DNA of 64,000 nucleotides from Streptomyces sp. SCSIO 30461 (lineage in GTDB: Bacteria; Actinomycetota; Actinomycetes; Streptomycetales; Streptomycetaceae), in contig NZ_CP146101.1 in assembly GCF_037023745.1 (NCBI RefSeq), forward strand, positions 1,550,001 through 1,614,000, written 5' to 3'. A program made the position numbers and the translations under genes. The notes beneath the pieces were generated by a model, which saw only the letters and a program-made list of their open reading frames with translations, searched no databases and was not told where the DNA came from. Positions 45,807-55,605 of this stretch are shown here, piece by piece. Within the stretch, counting starts at the first letter, position 1. Each line of letters starts with the position of its first letter.

Positions 45807-45832
45807 GGAATACCGGCGGTGTCGCGTCCGTT
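45807..45832 (+). promoter_or_regulatory. SigR-dependent autoregulatory promoter (sigRp2)
   Basis: GGAAT (45807-45811), 18 nt, GTT (45830-45832), a perfect SigR consensus. It lies 44 bp before the ATG of the long SigR isoform. Positive autoregulation from this promoter is established in S. coelicolor. Confidence 0.9.
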
Positions 45833-45875
45833 GACCCCGACACCACCGCACGAGCTTGGAGAGGAAGTCCGCCGC

Positions 45876-46040
45876 ATGGGTTCGACCATCTGCCCGAACC
45901 TCCCGCACGCCTCTGACCTGCACTGGACCGTGCTTCCGGCACCCAGGAGCGGAGCCGTTCAGGCGGCGGGCGGAGTGGTTGGTCGTCTATCCTCCGATTC
46001 GAGCGGGTCCGCTTTCGGTCCCGCCCCAGCGTTGGAGGAG
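45876..46040 (+). other. N-terminal extension of the long SigR isoform (SigR')
   Basis: An in-frame ATG at 45876, with GGAGAGGAAG 9 bp upstream, adds exactly 55 residues (beginning [10 protein letters not shown]) to SigR. A 55-residue extended, unstable SigR' made from the p2 transcript is known in S. coelicolor; the length match supports conservation. Confidence 0.85.
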
Positions 46041-46688
46041 GTGGGTCCGGTCACTGGGACCGACGACGGCCGCACGGAAGAGACGGCCGCCGAGCGCAAC
46101 GCACGATTCGAGCGGGACGCTCTCGGCTACCTGGACCAGATGTACTCGGCCGCGTTGCGCATGACGCGCAATCCGGCCGATGCCGAGGATCTCGTCCAGG
46201 AGACGTATGCCAAGGCGTACGGCTCGTTTCACCAGTTCCGTGAAGGCACGAACCTCAAGGCCTGGCTGTACCGCATCCTCACCAACACGTTCATCAACTC
46301 GTACCGCAAGAAGCAGCGGGAACCCCAGCGCAGCGCGGCGGAGGAGATCGAGGACTGGCAGCTGGCGCGTGCCGAGTCGCATATGTCGACCGGTCTGCGT
46401 TCCGCCGAGTCCCAGGCGCTCGACCACCTGCCCGACTCCGACGTGAAGGAAGCGCTGCAGGCGATCCCCGAGGAGTTCCGCATCGCGGTGTATCTGGCGG
46501 ACGTCGAGGGCTTTGCGTACAAGGAGATCGCGGACATCATGGGTACCCCCATCGGTACGGTGATGTCCCGACTGCACCGAGGCCGTCGCCAGTTGCGCGG
46601 AATGCTCGAGGACTACGCCCGTGAGCGCGGGCTGGTGCCCGCCGGCGCCGGGGAGTCGACGAACGATCGGAAAGGCTCGGGCTCATGA
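46041..46688 (+). CDS. sigR: ECF sigma factor SigR
   Basis: A 215-residue group IV sigma factor controlling the thiol-oxidative stress regulon. Region 2 ([59 protein letters not shown]) and region 4 ([45 protein letters not shown]) are complete. GTG 46041 begins the stable short form; the 55-residue longer form starts at 45876. A TATCCT at 45988-45993 may belong to the second promoter, but I find no good -35. The stop overlaps rsrA (ATGA), ensuring balanced synthesis with its anti-sigma. Confidence 0.95.
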   Translation: MGPVTGTDDGRTEETAAERNARFERDALGYLDQMYSAALRMTRNPADAEDLVQETYAKAYGSFHQFREGTNLKAWLYRILTNTFINSYRKKQREPQRSAAEEIEDWQLARAESHMSTGLRSAESQALDHLPDSDVKEALQAIPEEFRIAVYLADVEGFAYKEIADIMGTPIGTVMSRLHRGRRQLRGMLEDYARERGLVPAGAGESTNDRKGSGS

Positions 46689-47002
46689 GCTGCGGAGACC
46701 CGCATGAGACGGATTGCTCTGAGGTGCTCGACCATTTGTACGAGTTCCTCGACCGTGAGATGCCCGACGCCGACTGCACCAAGTTCGAGTCGCACTTCGA
46801 GGAGTGCTCCCCATGCCTGGAGAAGTACGGCCTGGAGAAAGCGGTGAAGAAGCTCGTCCAGCGCTGCTGCGGACATGACGACGTGCCGTCCGATCTGCGG
46901 GCGAAGGTCATGGGCCGGATCGAGCTGATCAGGGCCGGCGAGGCGGTGCCGGAGCAGGACGTGACGGTCGGGACGGAACTGCCGGGCGCGCCGGCGCAAT
47001 AG
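46685..47002 (+). CDS. rsrA: Zinc-binding redox-sensing anti-sigma factor RsrA
   Basis: A 105-residue ZAS-family protein. The zinc motif HFEECSPC (HxxxCxxC) and additional cysteines (C3, C11, C31, and the CC pair) are present. Oxidation forms a disulfide, releases zinc and frees SigR. ATGA overlap with sigR. A 13-bp hairpin follows 80 bp downstream. Confidence 0.95.
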   Translation: MSCGDPHETDCSEVLDHLYEFLDREMPDADCTKFESHFEECSPCLEKYGLEKAVKKLVQRCCGHDDVPSDLRAKVMGRIELIRAGEAVPEQDVTVGTELPGAPAQ

Positions 47003-47081
47003 CGGGGCCGGTCCGCGGCCGAGTGCGATCGGCGGCCGTGCAGCGGCCGTCCGTACGTCCGTCGGGGACGCGATATCCGTG

Positions 47082-47110
47082 GAGGGGCGCATCGACGCGA
47101 TGCGCCCCTC
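47082..47110 (+). terminator. Terminator after sigR-rsrA
   Basis: Perfect 13-bp stem GAGGGGCGCATCG / CGATGCGCCCCTC with a 3-nt loop. Confidence 0.8.
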
Positions 47111-47272
47111 ACGTGTGCCCGTTGTCATGCGAAGTCACGTACCTTCACCCGATGGTGCGAACCGTTGCTCTTCCGTCGCTGCCCGCTGTTCGACTCGCTA
47201 GCCTGGCGCTCTGTTTCGGTGGATGGCCAGGGGCGGTCGGGACGGGGGTCGCCGAGGGAGGGCTGCGGGCGG

Positions 47273-48697
47273 GTGAGAGGCATTCCGGGTAGGGCGCGCA
47301 CCCTGATTCTGTGCGCCGTGGTGTGCGCCGTCGCGAGTGCGCTGCCCGCCCTGCGCCCCGGCGCGCAGGTGCCCTGGACGGATCTCGCCCTGCTCGCCGG
47401 GGCATACGCGGCGGGCGAACTACCCCTGCGCCCCTCGCTGGGACGCTTGGGGCTCTTACGCGGTCGGCCGGATGAGACGACCTCGCCGGCCGGTGCCGGA
47501 TCGCTCTTACCCGTACTGCTCGCCGCGGCGCTGGTGCTGCCGCCCCCCGCCGCCGCGCTGGCCGCCATCCCCGGTGGGCTCGCGGCGCCCGTGGACCGCA
47601 CACCCGTCGCCGCCCGGCGGCTGTGGCGGGCCGCCCAACTCGCCCTGGCGACGTGGACCGCCTCCTGGGCCGCCGTGCTGGGCGGAGGGCTCGGGGCCGC
47701 CCCGGCCTTTCCCCGGGTGCTGCCAGTGGCCCTGGTGTCCGTGCTGGTGTTCTGCCTGGTGCTCACCGCCCTCGACGCGGCGATCCTGGCCACCGCCGAG
47801 CGCTCACCACCGGCTGCCACCTGGTCGGGGCTGCTGCCGCGCTCGCTCACCCCGCACCTGGTCCACGGACTGGCCGCTGTGATGGCGGCCGTGTTGTGGC
47901 ACAGCGCCTACGGGCCGGTCTCCGCGCTGTTCGTGCTGCTGCCGGTCTACATCTCCTCATGGGTGTTCGCCCAGTACCACCACGAGCGCGGGACCCACCG
48001 AGCCACCATCCGGGCCCTGGTCCAGGCGGTCGACATCAAGGACGAGTACACCCGGGGCCACAGCGAGCGCGTGGGCCGGGCGTCCGTGCTGATCGCGCGT
48101 GAACTGGGTATGGAAGGGGAACGGCTGGAGGTCATCCGTTTCGCCGGCATTCTTCACGACGTCGGCAAGCTGGGCGTCCCCACCCGGGTGCTGCGCAAGG
48201 ACGGCCCTCTCACCCCCGAGGAGCGGCGGGTGATCGAGCTCCACCCGGAGTACGGGCACGAGATGATCCGCGGCATCGGCTTCCTCGGGGACGCCAGAGC
48301 GGCGATCCTGCACCACCACGAACGGATCGACGGCAGCGGCTATCCGTACGGGCTCGCCGGGAACCAGATCCCCGAGTCCGCGCGGGTGGTGGCCGTGGCG
48401 GACGCGTTCGACGCCATGACCTCCAGCCGCTCCTACAGCAGGGCGCGCCCGGTCTCCGAGGCCGTCGAGGAACTGGAGCGCTGCGCGGGCACCCACTTCG
48501 ACCCGCGCATGGTCAGCGCGCTCGTCAGCGCGCTGTCACGGCACGGCTGGCAGACGGAGGTCACAGCGGACGGGCCGCACCTGCCGACTGCACCGCCGCC
48601 GCGAGCACCGCGGCTTCGGCCACGGGACCCCCGGACGGCGGCACCGGTTGCCCGTACGGCCTCGGGCCGTACCGCCGCCGACGGACACCGGGCATGA
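47273..48697 (+). CDS. Membrane HD-GYP phosphodiesterase (c-di-GMP type)
   Basis: A 474-residue protein with about six N-terminal membrane helices (an MASE-like sensor, residues 1-230) and a C-terminal HD-GYP domain. Catalytic motifs are complete: HSERVG, ILHDVGKLGVP, HPEYGHEMI, HHHERIDGSGYPYG, and VADAFDAMTSSR. HD-GYP proteins hydrolyse c-di-GMP; streptomycetes use that nucleotide to control development through BldD. GTG 47273 follows GGGAGGG; GTG 47219 upstream is possible. It overlaps the next gene by 4 bp. It may correspond to HdgA, but I do not assign the name. Confidence 0.88.
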   Translation: MRGIPGRARTLILCAVVCAVASALPALRPGAQVPWTDLALLAGAYAAGELPLRPSLGRLGLLRGRPDETTSPAGAGSLLPVLLAAALVLPPPAAALAAIPGGLAAPVDRTPVAARRLWRAAQLALATWTASWAAVLGGGLGAAPAFPRVLPVALVSVLVFCLVLTALDAAILATAERSPPAATWSGLLPRSLTPHLVHGLAAVMAAVLWHSAYGPVSALFVLLPVYISSWVFAQYHHERGTHRATIRALVQAVDIKDEYTRGHSERVGRASVLIARELGMEGERLEVIRFAGILHDVGKLGVPTRVLRKDGPLTPEERRVIELHPEYGHEMIRGIGFLGDARAAILHHHERIDGSGYPYGLAGNQIPESARVVAVADAFDAMTSSRSYSRARPVSEAVEELERCAGTHFDPRMVSALVSALSRHGWQTEVTADGPHLPTAPPPRAPRLRPRDPRTAAPVARTASGRTAADGHRA

Positions 48698-50076
48698 GGC
48701 CATCGGGCATGAAGCGCAGGCCCGCACGGGCCGCGGCCGGTGCCACGGCCGCCCTGTACACGGCGGCCGTGGCACTGGCCGGGACGGCCCTCGTGCGGAC
48801 CCTGTGGCACGGCATCGAGGACCCGGGCATCGCCCTCGCGTTCTGGGTGCTCATAGCGGCGGGCGAGCTTGCCCGCCGGGGCCCCGCCGACCCCGCGAAC
48901 GCTCCCTGGGCCCAGGCGCCGCCCGCTGCGCGCCCGCTCATGTCCTACGGGTCCTGGGGCCGGGAACCGGCCCCCATCGGAGTGGCCGGAGCACTGGGCT
49001 ACGCGCTGCTCGGCGAATGCGCCGGTCGCAGCACGGGCCACGGTGCCTTCCAAGTCGTCGCGGTCGTGGCCACCGGCGTGCTGGCCGGTGCCGCACCGCA
49101 TATCGCCAGGGGTCGTGGCCCGGCGCCCGACCTCATCGCACGCCGGGTGCTCACCCTGGGCTTCACCGCGGTCTGCTTCCAGCCGCTCTACAACGCCGGC
49201 GCTCTGGTCGGCAGCCTCGGCAAGGGCCCGGCCTACGCCCTGTACCTGCTGCTGCTCCTCGTACTCACCGCGCTCTGCGACGCCGTGCTGGCCGCACTGA
49301 TCCAGTGGACCCGCGCCGTCCCGCACTGCGTGCGCTGCACGGAAGCCGTCCGCACACCCTTCGGCCCACTGCTCCGCGACGAACTGCGGGCGTTCCCCGG
49401 CATCGGTTCGGCCGTCTGCGCGACCGGCGCGGTGATGTCGCTCGGCGCCGCCGTCGCCGGGCTGTGGGCGCTGCCCGTGCTGTGCGTACCGCTGTTGCTG
49501 GCCCAGGTGGCCTTCCGGCGCTACGCAGGGGCACGCGCCACCTACCGGCAGACCATCGCCTCGCTGGCCCGCGCCACCGAGGTCGCGGGCTACACACCCC
49601 GCGGCCATGCCCGCCGGGTCGCCGCGCTCAGCACCGCCGTGGGCCGTGAGATGGGTCTCGCCGGGCCCGATCTCGCGGTCCTGGAGCATGCGGCGCTGAT
49701 GCACGACATCGGGCAGTTGTCCCTGGTCGACCCCGTACCGGAAGGTGCCACGGCCCTGCTGCCGGAGGCGGAGCAGCGCCGTATCGCACTCCTCGGCGGG
49801 GCCGTGGTGCGCCAGAGCGGTGCCCCCGCCGCTGTCGCGGCGGTTGTGGAGCGGCAGGCTGATCCGTACCGTGAGCAGCCGCTCGCCGCCCGGATCGTCC
49901 GTGCGGTCAACGCGTACGACGACTTCGACGGCGCACGCCCGGGCGACGCACTGGGGGCACTGGAGCGGCTGCGTCTGTGCACGGCCCACGACTACCAACC
50001 GGAAGTCGTGGATTCTCTCGCACGGGTGCTGTGCCGGGGCTGTGGATCCCCTCCGGTCTGGGTAACCCATGGGTAA
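48694..50076 (+). CDS. Degenerate HD-GYP membrane protein
   Basis: A 460-residue paralogue of the upstream gene: a similar set of N-terminal membrane helices, then an HD-like domain. HARRVAAL and LMHDIGQLSLVD remain, but the HHE and GYP motifs are lost (the region reads VERQADPYREQPLAARIVRAVNAYDDFD). c-di-GMP hydrolysis is therefore unlikely; it may regulate or dimerise with its neighbour. ATG overlaps the stop of the upstream gene (ATGA), indicating coupled translation. Ends with a small Cys-containing tail (CRGCG). Confidence 0.82.
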   Translation: MRPSGMKRRPARAAAGATAALYTAAVALAGTALVRTLWHGIEDPGIALAFWVLIAAGELARRGPADPANAPWAQAPPAARPLMSYGSWGREPAPIGVAGALGYALLGECAGRSTGHGAFQVVAVVATGVLAGAAPHIARGRGPAPDLIARRVLTLGFTAVCFQPLYNAGALVGSLGKGPAYALYLLLLLVLTALCDAVLAALIQWTRAVPHCVRCTEAVRTPFGPLLRDELRAFPGIGSAVCATGAVMSLGAAVAGLWALPVLCVPLLLAQVAFRRYAGARATYRQTIASLARATEVAGYTPRGHARRVAALSTAVGREMGLAGPDLAVLEHAALMHDIGQLSLVDPVPEGATALLPEAEQRRIALLGGAVVRQSGAPAAVAAVVERQADPYREQPLAARIVRAVNAYDDFDGARPGDALGALERLRLCTAHDYQPEVVDSLARVLCRGCGSPPVWVTHG

Positions 50077-50169
50077 TGAGCGAGCGTCCGACCGGGCATG
50101 GTTGGATGCGATTGACGGCAGACACAAGCGACACGGCGAGACTGGCAACACGCGAACAGGACGACATTC

Positions 50170-51192
50170 GTGTCCGGGGGAAGTGACCCGAGCGACCGGC
50201 AGGCGGGAATCGTGAGGATCTTCGGGAAGGTACGGCATCGGCCGTCCGCCTCATGGCGGCAGGCCACCGACCGCGCGTTCACGCTGATCGGTGACGGCCG
50301 TTACGAGGACGCGGGCGCACTGCTGACCCGTGCGGCGGATCTGGAGCCCTGGCTCTCGGAGTCGTGGTTCAACCTGGCGCTGCTGCACAAGTTCCGGCAC
50401 GACTGGGAGCAGGCACGGGCCGCCGGTCTGCGCGCCGTGGCACTCCTGGACAAAGAGTCCGGGGCCCCCGACTGGTGGAACGTCGGTATCGCCGCCACCG
50501 CCCTCCAGGACTGGCCGCTCGCCCGCCGAGCCTGGCAGGCGTACGGGCTGCGGGTCCCCGGTGAGGCCACCATGGGCGGTGAGCCCCTCGGTATGCAGCT
50601 CGGCAGCGCTGCCGTGCGCCTCTCGCCGGAGGGCGAGGCCGAGGTCGTGTGGGGCAAGCGGCTCGACCCGGCCCGGATAGAAGTGCTCTCCATTCCCCTG
50701 CCGTCGTCCGGCCGCCGCTGGGGTGAGGTGGTGCTGCACGACGGCGTCCCGCACGGTGAGCGCACCACCGCCGCTGGGCACAGCTTCCCGGTGTTCGACG
50801 AGATCGAGCTCTGGGCTCCTTCGCCCGTCCCCACCTGGGTCGTGCTGCTCGAGGCGGCGGCGGAGGAGGACCGGGACGCCCTGGAGCGGCTCGCGGCCGA
50901 CGCCGGATACGCGGCCGAGGACTGGTCATCGTCGGTGCGGCTGCTGTGCCGGGCCTGTTCCGAGAGCGAGATGCCGAGCGCCGAAGGCGAGGGCGAGCAC
51001 CTGGATCCGCACGACCACAGCGAGCCCGGCCACCCGGGGCCGCTCGGGCACCGTACGGCGGGGGATCTCTGGGTACCGGAGCGCGAATGCGGTATCGCCG
51101 CGCCCACCGGACTCGTGCGGGGGCTGCTGGACGGCTGGGTCGCCGACAGCCCGGACACCCGCGAGTGGCGGGATCTGGAAGAAGTCTGCTGA
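50170..51192 (+). CDS. TPR-repeat protein
   Basis: A 340-residue protein with TPR-like helices at about residues 30-125 ([55 protein letters not shown]), followed by a beta-rich region ([35 protein letters not shown]) and a C-terminal acid/His-rich tail with two Cys. No enzyme motif. GTG 50170 with AGGA upstream; GTG 50212 is possible. TTGACG at 50112-50117 could be a -35. Function unknown. Confidence 0.75.
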   Translation: MSGGSDPSDRQAGIVRIFGKVRHRPSASWRQATDRAFTLIGDGRYEDAGALLTRAADLEPWLSESWFNLALLHKFRHDWEQARAAGLRAVALLDKESGAPDWWNVGIAATALQDWPLARRAWQAYGLRVPGEATMGGEPLGMQLGSAAVRLSPEGEAEVVWGKRLDPARIEVLSIPLPSSGRRWGEVVLHDGVPHGERTTAAGHSFPVFDEIELWAPSPVPTWVVLLEAAAEEDRDALERLAADAGYAAEDWSSSVRLLCRACSESEMPSAEGEGEHLDPHDHSEPGHPGPLGHRTAGDLWVPERECGIAAPTGLVRGLLDGWVADSPDTREWRDLEEVC

Positions 51193-51259
51193 CCACCTCG
51201 GACAGGGCCGTAGGCTGTACGGGACAGCGAGCAGGGATTTCAGGAAGGCTTACGGCGGC

Positions 51260-51886
51260 ATGGCGCAGCAGACGGACGAGCAGATCAGCGACGGCTTCGT
51301 CGTCGACACGGAGGACTGCGAGGAGCGCGAGCAGGCGCACCGCGAGCGCGGCACGGCCCGTCCCATCACCGTCGTGGGCAACCCGGTGCTCCACAAGGAG
51401 TGCCAGGACGTCACCGAGTTCGACGACAAGCTCGCGGCACTGATCGACGACATGTTCGCCAGCCAGCGCGCAGCGGAGGGCGTGGGCCTCGCGGCCAACC
51501 AGATCGGTGTGGACCTGAAGGTCTTCGTCTACGACTGCCCGGACGACGAAGGCGTGCGCCACACCGGTGTCGTGTGCAACCCGGTGCTCCAGGAGCTGCC
51601 GCCGGAGCTGCGCGTCCTGGACGACTCCAACGAGGGCTGCCTGTCCGTCCCGACCGCGTACGCCGCGCTGGCCCGCCCGGACTACGCGGAGGTCCACGGC
51701 CAGGACCCCGAGGGCAACCCGGTCAAGGTCCGCGGCACCGGATACTTCGCGCGCTGCCTCCAGCACGAGACCGACCACCTCTACGGCCGGCTGTACATCG
51801 ACCGGCTGTCGAAGCGGGAGCGCAAGGACGCGCTGAAGCAGATGGCGGAGGGTACTCCCCGCTACGAGACCGTCCCGAACGACTGA
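51260..51886 (+). CDS. def: Peptide deformylase
   Basis: A 208-residue deformylase removing the N-formyl group of nascent proteins. Motif 1 [10 protein letters not shown], motif 2 EGCLSVP, and motif 3 QHETDHLYG carry the Gln, Cys and two His/Glu of the metal site. An N-terminal extension of about 35 charged residues precedes the fold. ATG 51260 is used; TAGGCT about 50 bp upstream may be the -10. Convergent with nrdB across a bidirectional terminator. Confidence 0.95.
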   Translation: MAQQTDEQISDGFVVDTEDCEEREQAHRERGTARPITVVGNPVLHKECQDVTEFDDKLAALIDDMFASQRAAEGVGLAANQIGVDLKVFVYDCPDDEGVRHTGVVCNPVLQELPPELRVLDDSNEGCLSVPTAYAALARPDYAEVHGQDPEGNPVKVRGTGYFARCLQHETDHLYGRLYIDRLSKRERKDALKQMAEGTPRYETVPND

Positions 51887-51942
51887 GCGGTCCGCAGGAC
51901 CGAGCTTCCTGCCGGCGGCGGTTCCCGCAGAGGTGCCGGCAG

Positions 51943-51992
51943 TCCGAGGGCCCCGGACCACGCGCGTTGCGCGGTGGCCCGGGGCCCTCGGA
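51943..51992. terminator. Bidirectional terminator between def and nrdB
   Basis: Perfect 14-bp outer stem TCCGAGGGCCCCGG / CCGGGGCCCTCGGA with further inner pairing, loop 22 nt, between convergent genes. Confidence 0.85.
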
Positions 51993-52015
51993 TCAGTCAA
52001 GGGGCGCCTGGACGG

Positions 52016-53053
52016 TCAGAAGTCCTCGTCCAGGTCCACCGAGCCCTCGACCGCTACCTGGTACGCGGACGGGCGACGCTCGAAGAAGTTGGTCAGCTCC
52101 TGGACGCCCTGGAGTTCCATGAAGGCGAACGGGTTCTGCGAGCCGTACACCGGGGCGAAGCCGAGGCGCACCAGCCGCTGGTCCGCGACGCACTCCAGGT
52201 ACTCGCGCATCGACTCGGTGTTCATGCCCGGCAGTCCGTCACCGCACAGGTCGCGGCCGAACTGGAGCTCGGCCGCGACGGCCTCCTTCAGCATCTCGGT
52301 GACCTGGTGCTGGAGTTCGTCGTCGAAGAGGTCTGGCTCCTCCTTGCGGACCGTGTCCACGACCTCGAAGGCGAAGTTCATGTGCATGGTCTCGTCGCGG
52401 AACACCCAGTTGGTGCCGGTCGCCAGACCGTGCAGCAGACCGCGCGAGCGGAACCAGTAGACGTAGGCGAACGCCCCGTAGAAGAACAAGCCCTCGATGC
52501 AGGCCGCGAAGCAGATCAGATTCAGCAGGAAGCGACGGCGGTCGGCCTTGCTCTCCAGACGGTCGATCTTCTCGACCGAATCCATCCACTTGAAGCAGAA
52601 CTGGGCCTTCTCGCGGATCGAGGGAATGTTCTCCACTGCGGCGAAGGCGGCGGCCCGGTCGTCCGGGTTCGGCAGGTAGGTGTCCAGCAGCGTCAGATAG
52701 AACTGGACGTGCACGGCCTCCTCGAAGAGCTGGCGGGAGAGGTAGAGCCGCGCTTCGGGGGAGTTGATGTGCTTGTAGAGGGTGAGCACCAGGTTGTTCG
52801 CGACGATCGAGTCGCCGGTCGCGAAGAACGCGACCAGCCGGCCGATCAGGTGCTGCTCGCCGGGGGAGAGCTTGGCGAGGTCCGCGACGTCGGAGTGGAG
52901 GTCGACCTCCTCGACCGTCCAGGTGTTCTTGATCGCGTCCCGGTAGCGCTCGTAGAAGTCGGGATAGCGCATCGGGCGGAGAGTCAGCTCGAAGCCGGGG
53001 TCGAGCAGGTTCTTCTCGCGCTTTGCCGGGGCGCTGGTGGCTTCGGTGGACAT
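52016..53053 (-). CDS. nrdB: Ribonucleotide reductase class Ia, beta subunit
   Basis: A 345-residue di-iron subunit. Ligands and radical Tyr: FFATGDSIV (Asp), QLFEEAVHVQFY (Glu, His, with Tyr four residues after the His, as in E. coli Y122), ACIEG, and FRDETMHMNFA. The C-terminus ends SVDLDEDF, an acidic tail binding the alpha subunit. Its ATG shares one base with the nrdA stop (TAATG). Streptomyces operons of this class often carry nrdS next; here nrdS is not present downstream. Confidence 0.93.
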   Translation of the reverse strand: MSTEATSAPAKREKNLLDPGFELTLRPMRYPDFYERYRDAIKNTWTVEEVDLHSDVADLAKLSPGEQHLIGRLVAFFATGDSIVANNLVLTLYKHINSPEARLYLSRQLFEEAVHVQFYLTLLDTYLPNPDDRAAAFAAVENIPSIREKAQFCFKWMDSVEKIDRLESKADRRRFLLNLICFAACIEGLFFYGAFAYVYWFRSRGLLHGLATGTNWVFRDETMHMNFAFEVVDTVRKEEPDLFDDELQHQVTEMLKEAVAAELQFGRDLCGDGLPGMNTESMREYLECVADQRLVRLGFAPVYGSQNPFAFMELQGVQELTNFFERRPSAYQVAVEGSVDLDEDF

Positions 53054-55464
53054 TACTGGCAGGCCTCGCAGGACTCGGGGTTCTCAAGGGAGCAGGCGAT
53101 GGCGTCCGCGTCGGGAGCGGCCTGCTGTACTGGGATTTCCCCCGCCGAAGGCCGGGGGAGGATGGTGGCGGCGGGGGCCGCGGCGGCGGCCGACGGTGTC
53201 CCGGACGCGGCGCGGGCGATCCGGGTGGCCGGGCGGGAGCGCAGGTAGTACGTGGTCTTCAGGCCCTGCTTCCAGGCGTACGCGTACATCGAGCTGAGCT
53301 TGCCGATGGTCGGCGTCTCCATGAACAGGTTCAGCGACTGCGACTGGTCCAGGAACGGGGTGCGGGCCGCGGCCATGTCGATCAGACCGCGCTGCGGGAT
53401 CTCCCAGGCAGTGCGGTAAAGCTCCCGCACCTCGGCGGGGATCCAGTTGAAGCCCTGCACCGAGCCGCTGGAGTCACGCAGCGCCTCACGGGTCTGTGCG
53501 TCCCACACGCCCAGCTGCTTGAGCTCGTCCACCAGATACGAGTTCACCTGGAGGAACTCGCCAGACAGAGTCTCGCGCTTGAAGAGGTTGGAGACCTGCG
53601 GCTCGATGCACTCGTACACGCCCGCGATCGACGCGATGGTGGCGGTCGGGGCGATCGCGAGCAGCAGCGAGTTGCGCATGCCCGTGGTGGCGACCCGCTC
53701 GCGCAGGGCGGCCCACCGCTCGGGCCAGTTGAGCTCCACGCCGTAGTGGTCGGGGTGCAGTACACCCCGCGCCGTGCGGGTCTGCTCCCAGGCGGGCAGC
53801 GGGCCGTTGCGCTCGGCGAGGTCGCAGGACGCCTCGTACGCCGCCAGCATGATGCGCTCGGCGATCCGGGTGGACAGCGCCTTCGCCTCGGCGGAGTCGA
53901 AGGGCAGCCGCAGCTTGAAGAAGACGTCCTGGAGGCCCATGGCGCCCAGGCCCACCGGGCGCCACTTGGCGTTGGAGCGGCCGGCCTGCTCGGTCGGGTA
54001 GAAGTTGATGTCCACGACCCGGTCGAGGAACGTCACGGCGGTGCGGACGGTCTCGTCCAGCCGCTCCCAGTCGATGTCCCCACCAGGGGTGACGAACGCG
54101 CCCAGGTTGACCGAGCCGAGGTTGCAGACGGCGGTCTCGCCGTCGTTCGTGACCTCGATGATCTCGGTGCACAGGTTGGAGGAGTGGACGACGGTGCCCG
54201 GCTCGGCGGTCTGGTTCGCCGTACGGTTCGAGGCGTCCTTGAAGGTCATCCAGCCGTTGCCGGTCTGGGCGAGCGTCCTCATCATGCGCCCGTACAGGTC
54301 ACGGGCCGGGATCGTCTTGCGGGCGAGGCCCGACTCTTCCGCCTTGCGGTAAGCGGCGTCGAACTCGTCGCCCCACAGGTCGACCAGCTCCGGCACGTCG
54401 ACCGGTGAGAACAGCGACCACTCGGCGTCGGCGTTCACCCGGCGCATGAACTCGTCCGGGATCCAGTGCGCCAGGTTGAGGTTGTGCGTACGCCGCGCCT
54501 CCTCACCGGTGTTGTCGCGCAGCTCCAGGAACTCCTCGATGTCCGCGTGCCAGGTCTCCAGGTAGACGCAGGCCGCGCCCTTGCGCCGGCCGCCCTGGTT
54601 GACGGCGGCCACCGAGGAGTCCAGGGTCCGCAGGAACGGCACGATGCCGTTGGAGTGCCCGTTGGTCCCGCGGATCAGCGAACCGCGGGAGCGGATGCGG
54701 GAGTACGAGAGGCCGATACCGCCCGCGTGCTTCGAGAGCCGTGCCACCTGGTGGTAGCGGTCGTAGATCGAGTCCAGCTCGTCCAGCGGGGAGTCGAGCA
54801 GATAGCAGGAGGACATCTGGGGGTGCCGGGTGCCTGAGTTGAAGAGCGTCGGGGACGACGGCAGGTAGTCCAGTCGGCTCATCAGCCGGTACAGCGCGCC
54901 GACCTCGTCCACGGCGCGCACCGACTCGTCCTCGGCGAGTCCGCAGGCGACCCGCAGCATGAACTGCTGCGGGGTCTCGACCACCTTGCGGGTGATCGGG
55001 TGGCGCAGCAGGTAGCGGCTGTAGAGGGTGCGCAGTCCGAAGTAGCCGAAGCGGTCGTCGGCGGCCGGGTCGACCAGCGCGTCGAGTCGGGCGGTGTGCT
55101 CCTGGACGAAGGCGTGCGTACGGTCCGCGATCAGGCCCTCGCGGTGGCCCACGGCCACGGACGCGGCGAATCCGGTGGCCCCTTGCGAGGCCGCCTCGTC
55201 GGCGATGGTGAGGCTGAGCAGCCGAGCCGCGAGCCGCGAGTACGCCGGGTCCTCGGCGATCAGACCCGCGGCTGCCTCCGTGGCCAGCTCCCGCAGTTCG
55301 GTCGCGTCCGAGCCCGCGTGGCGGCCACGCAGCGCTGCGGCGGCGACCCTGCCGGGGTCGGTGTCGGGGAGGTCGGCGGTGAGGTCGGTCAGGGTCCGCA
55401 GCAGCGCGGTTCCTGGCCCATCGGCGAGCTGCGATGAAGCAGGGTCTGGCGGCGCGATGGTCAC
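53053..55464 (-). CDS. nrdA: Ribonucleotide reductase class Ia, alpha subunit
   Basis: An 803-residue catalytic subunit. Active-site residues seen: MSSCYLLDS (first redox Cys), SSNLCTEIIEV (Asn, thiyl Cys, Glu), VCNLGSVNLG (second redox Cys), the radical-transfer pair TTYYLRSR, and a C-terminal cysteine pair in SCEACQ. The N-terminal 80 residues do not show a recognisable ATP-cone, unlike E. coli NrdA, so overall activity control may differ. GTG 55464 has GAGGGAGAG upstream. Expression is expected to be controlled by NrdR boxes and a cobalamin riboswitch, so the enzyme serves when the B12-dependent class II enzyme cannot. Confidence 0.93.
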   Translation of the reverse strand: MTIAPPDPASSQLADGPGTALLRTLTDLTADLPDTDPGRVAAAALRGRHAGSDATELRELATEAAAGLIAEDPAYSRLAARLLSLTIADEAASQGATGFAASVAVGHREGLIADRTHAFVQEHTARLDALVDPAADDRFGYFGLRTLYSRYLLRHPITRKVVETPQQFMLRVACGLAEDESVRAVDEVGALYRLMSRLDYLPSSPTLFNSGTRHPQMSSCYLLDSPLDELDSIYDRYHQVARLSKHAGGIGLSYSRIRSRGSLIRGTNGHSNGIVPFLRTLDSSVAAVNQGGRRKGAACVYLETWHADIEEFLELRDNTGEEARRTHNLNLAHWIPDEFMRRVNADAEWSLFSPVDVPELVDLWGDEFDAAYRKAEESGLARKTIPARDLYGRMMRTLAQTGNGWMTFKDASNRTANQTAEPGTVVHSSNLCTEIIEVTNDGETAVCNLGSVNLGAFVTPGGDIDWERLDETVRTAVTFLDRVVDINFYPTEQAGRSNAKWRPVGLGAMGLQDVFFKLRLPFDSAEAKALSTRIAERIMLAAYEASCDLAERNGPLPAWEQTRTARGVLHPDHYGVELNWPERWAALRERVATTGMRNSLLLAIAPTATIASIAGVYECIEPQVSNLFKRETLSGEFLQVNSYLVDELKQLGVWDAQTREALRDSSGSVQGFNWIPAEVRELYRTAWEIPQRGLIDMAAARTPFLDQSQSLNLFMETPTIGKLSSMYAYAWKQGLKTTYYLRSRPATRIARAASGTPSAAAAAPAATILPRPSAGEIPVQQAAPDADAIACSLENPESCEACQ

Positions 55465-55605
55465 GGGGGTGCTCTCCCTCACTCGGCTCGGGGCCGGCGG
55501 GGAAGGTGGTGCGGGCGTGTGTCTGGGCAGCACAACGCACCGCGTCCACCGGCCTGATCCGCGAGGCCCGGACGTCTCGGCACCCGGGCCGGTCGGACCG
55601 GGTGC

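Noticed and set aside
50204..50233. SigR-like GGAAT at the start of the TPR gene
   Set aside because: The downstream element reads GTA at 19 nt rather than GTT, and the site lies inside the coding region.
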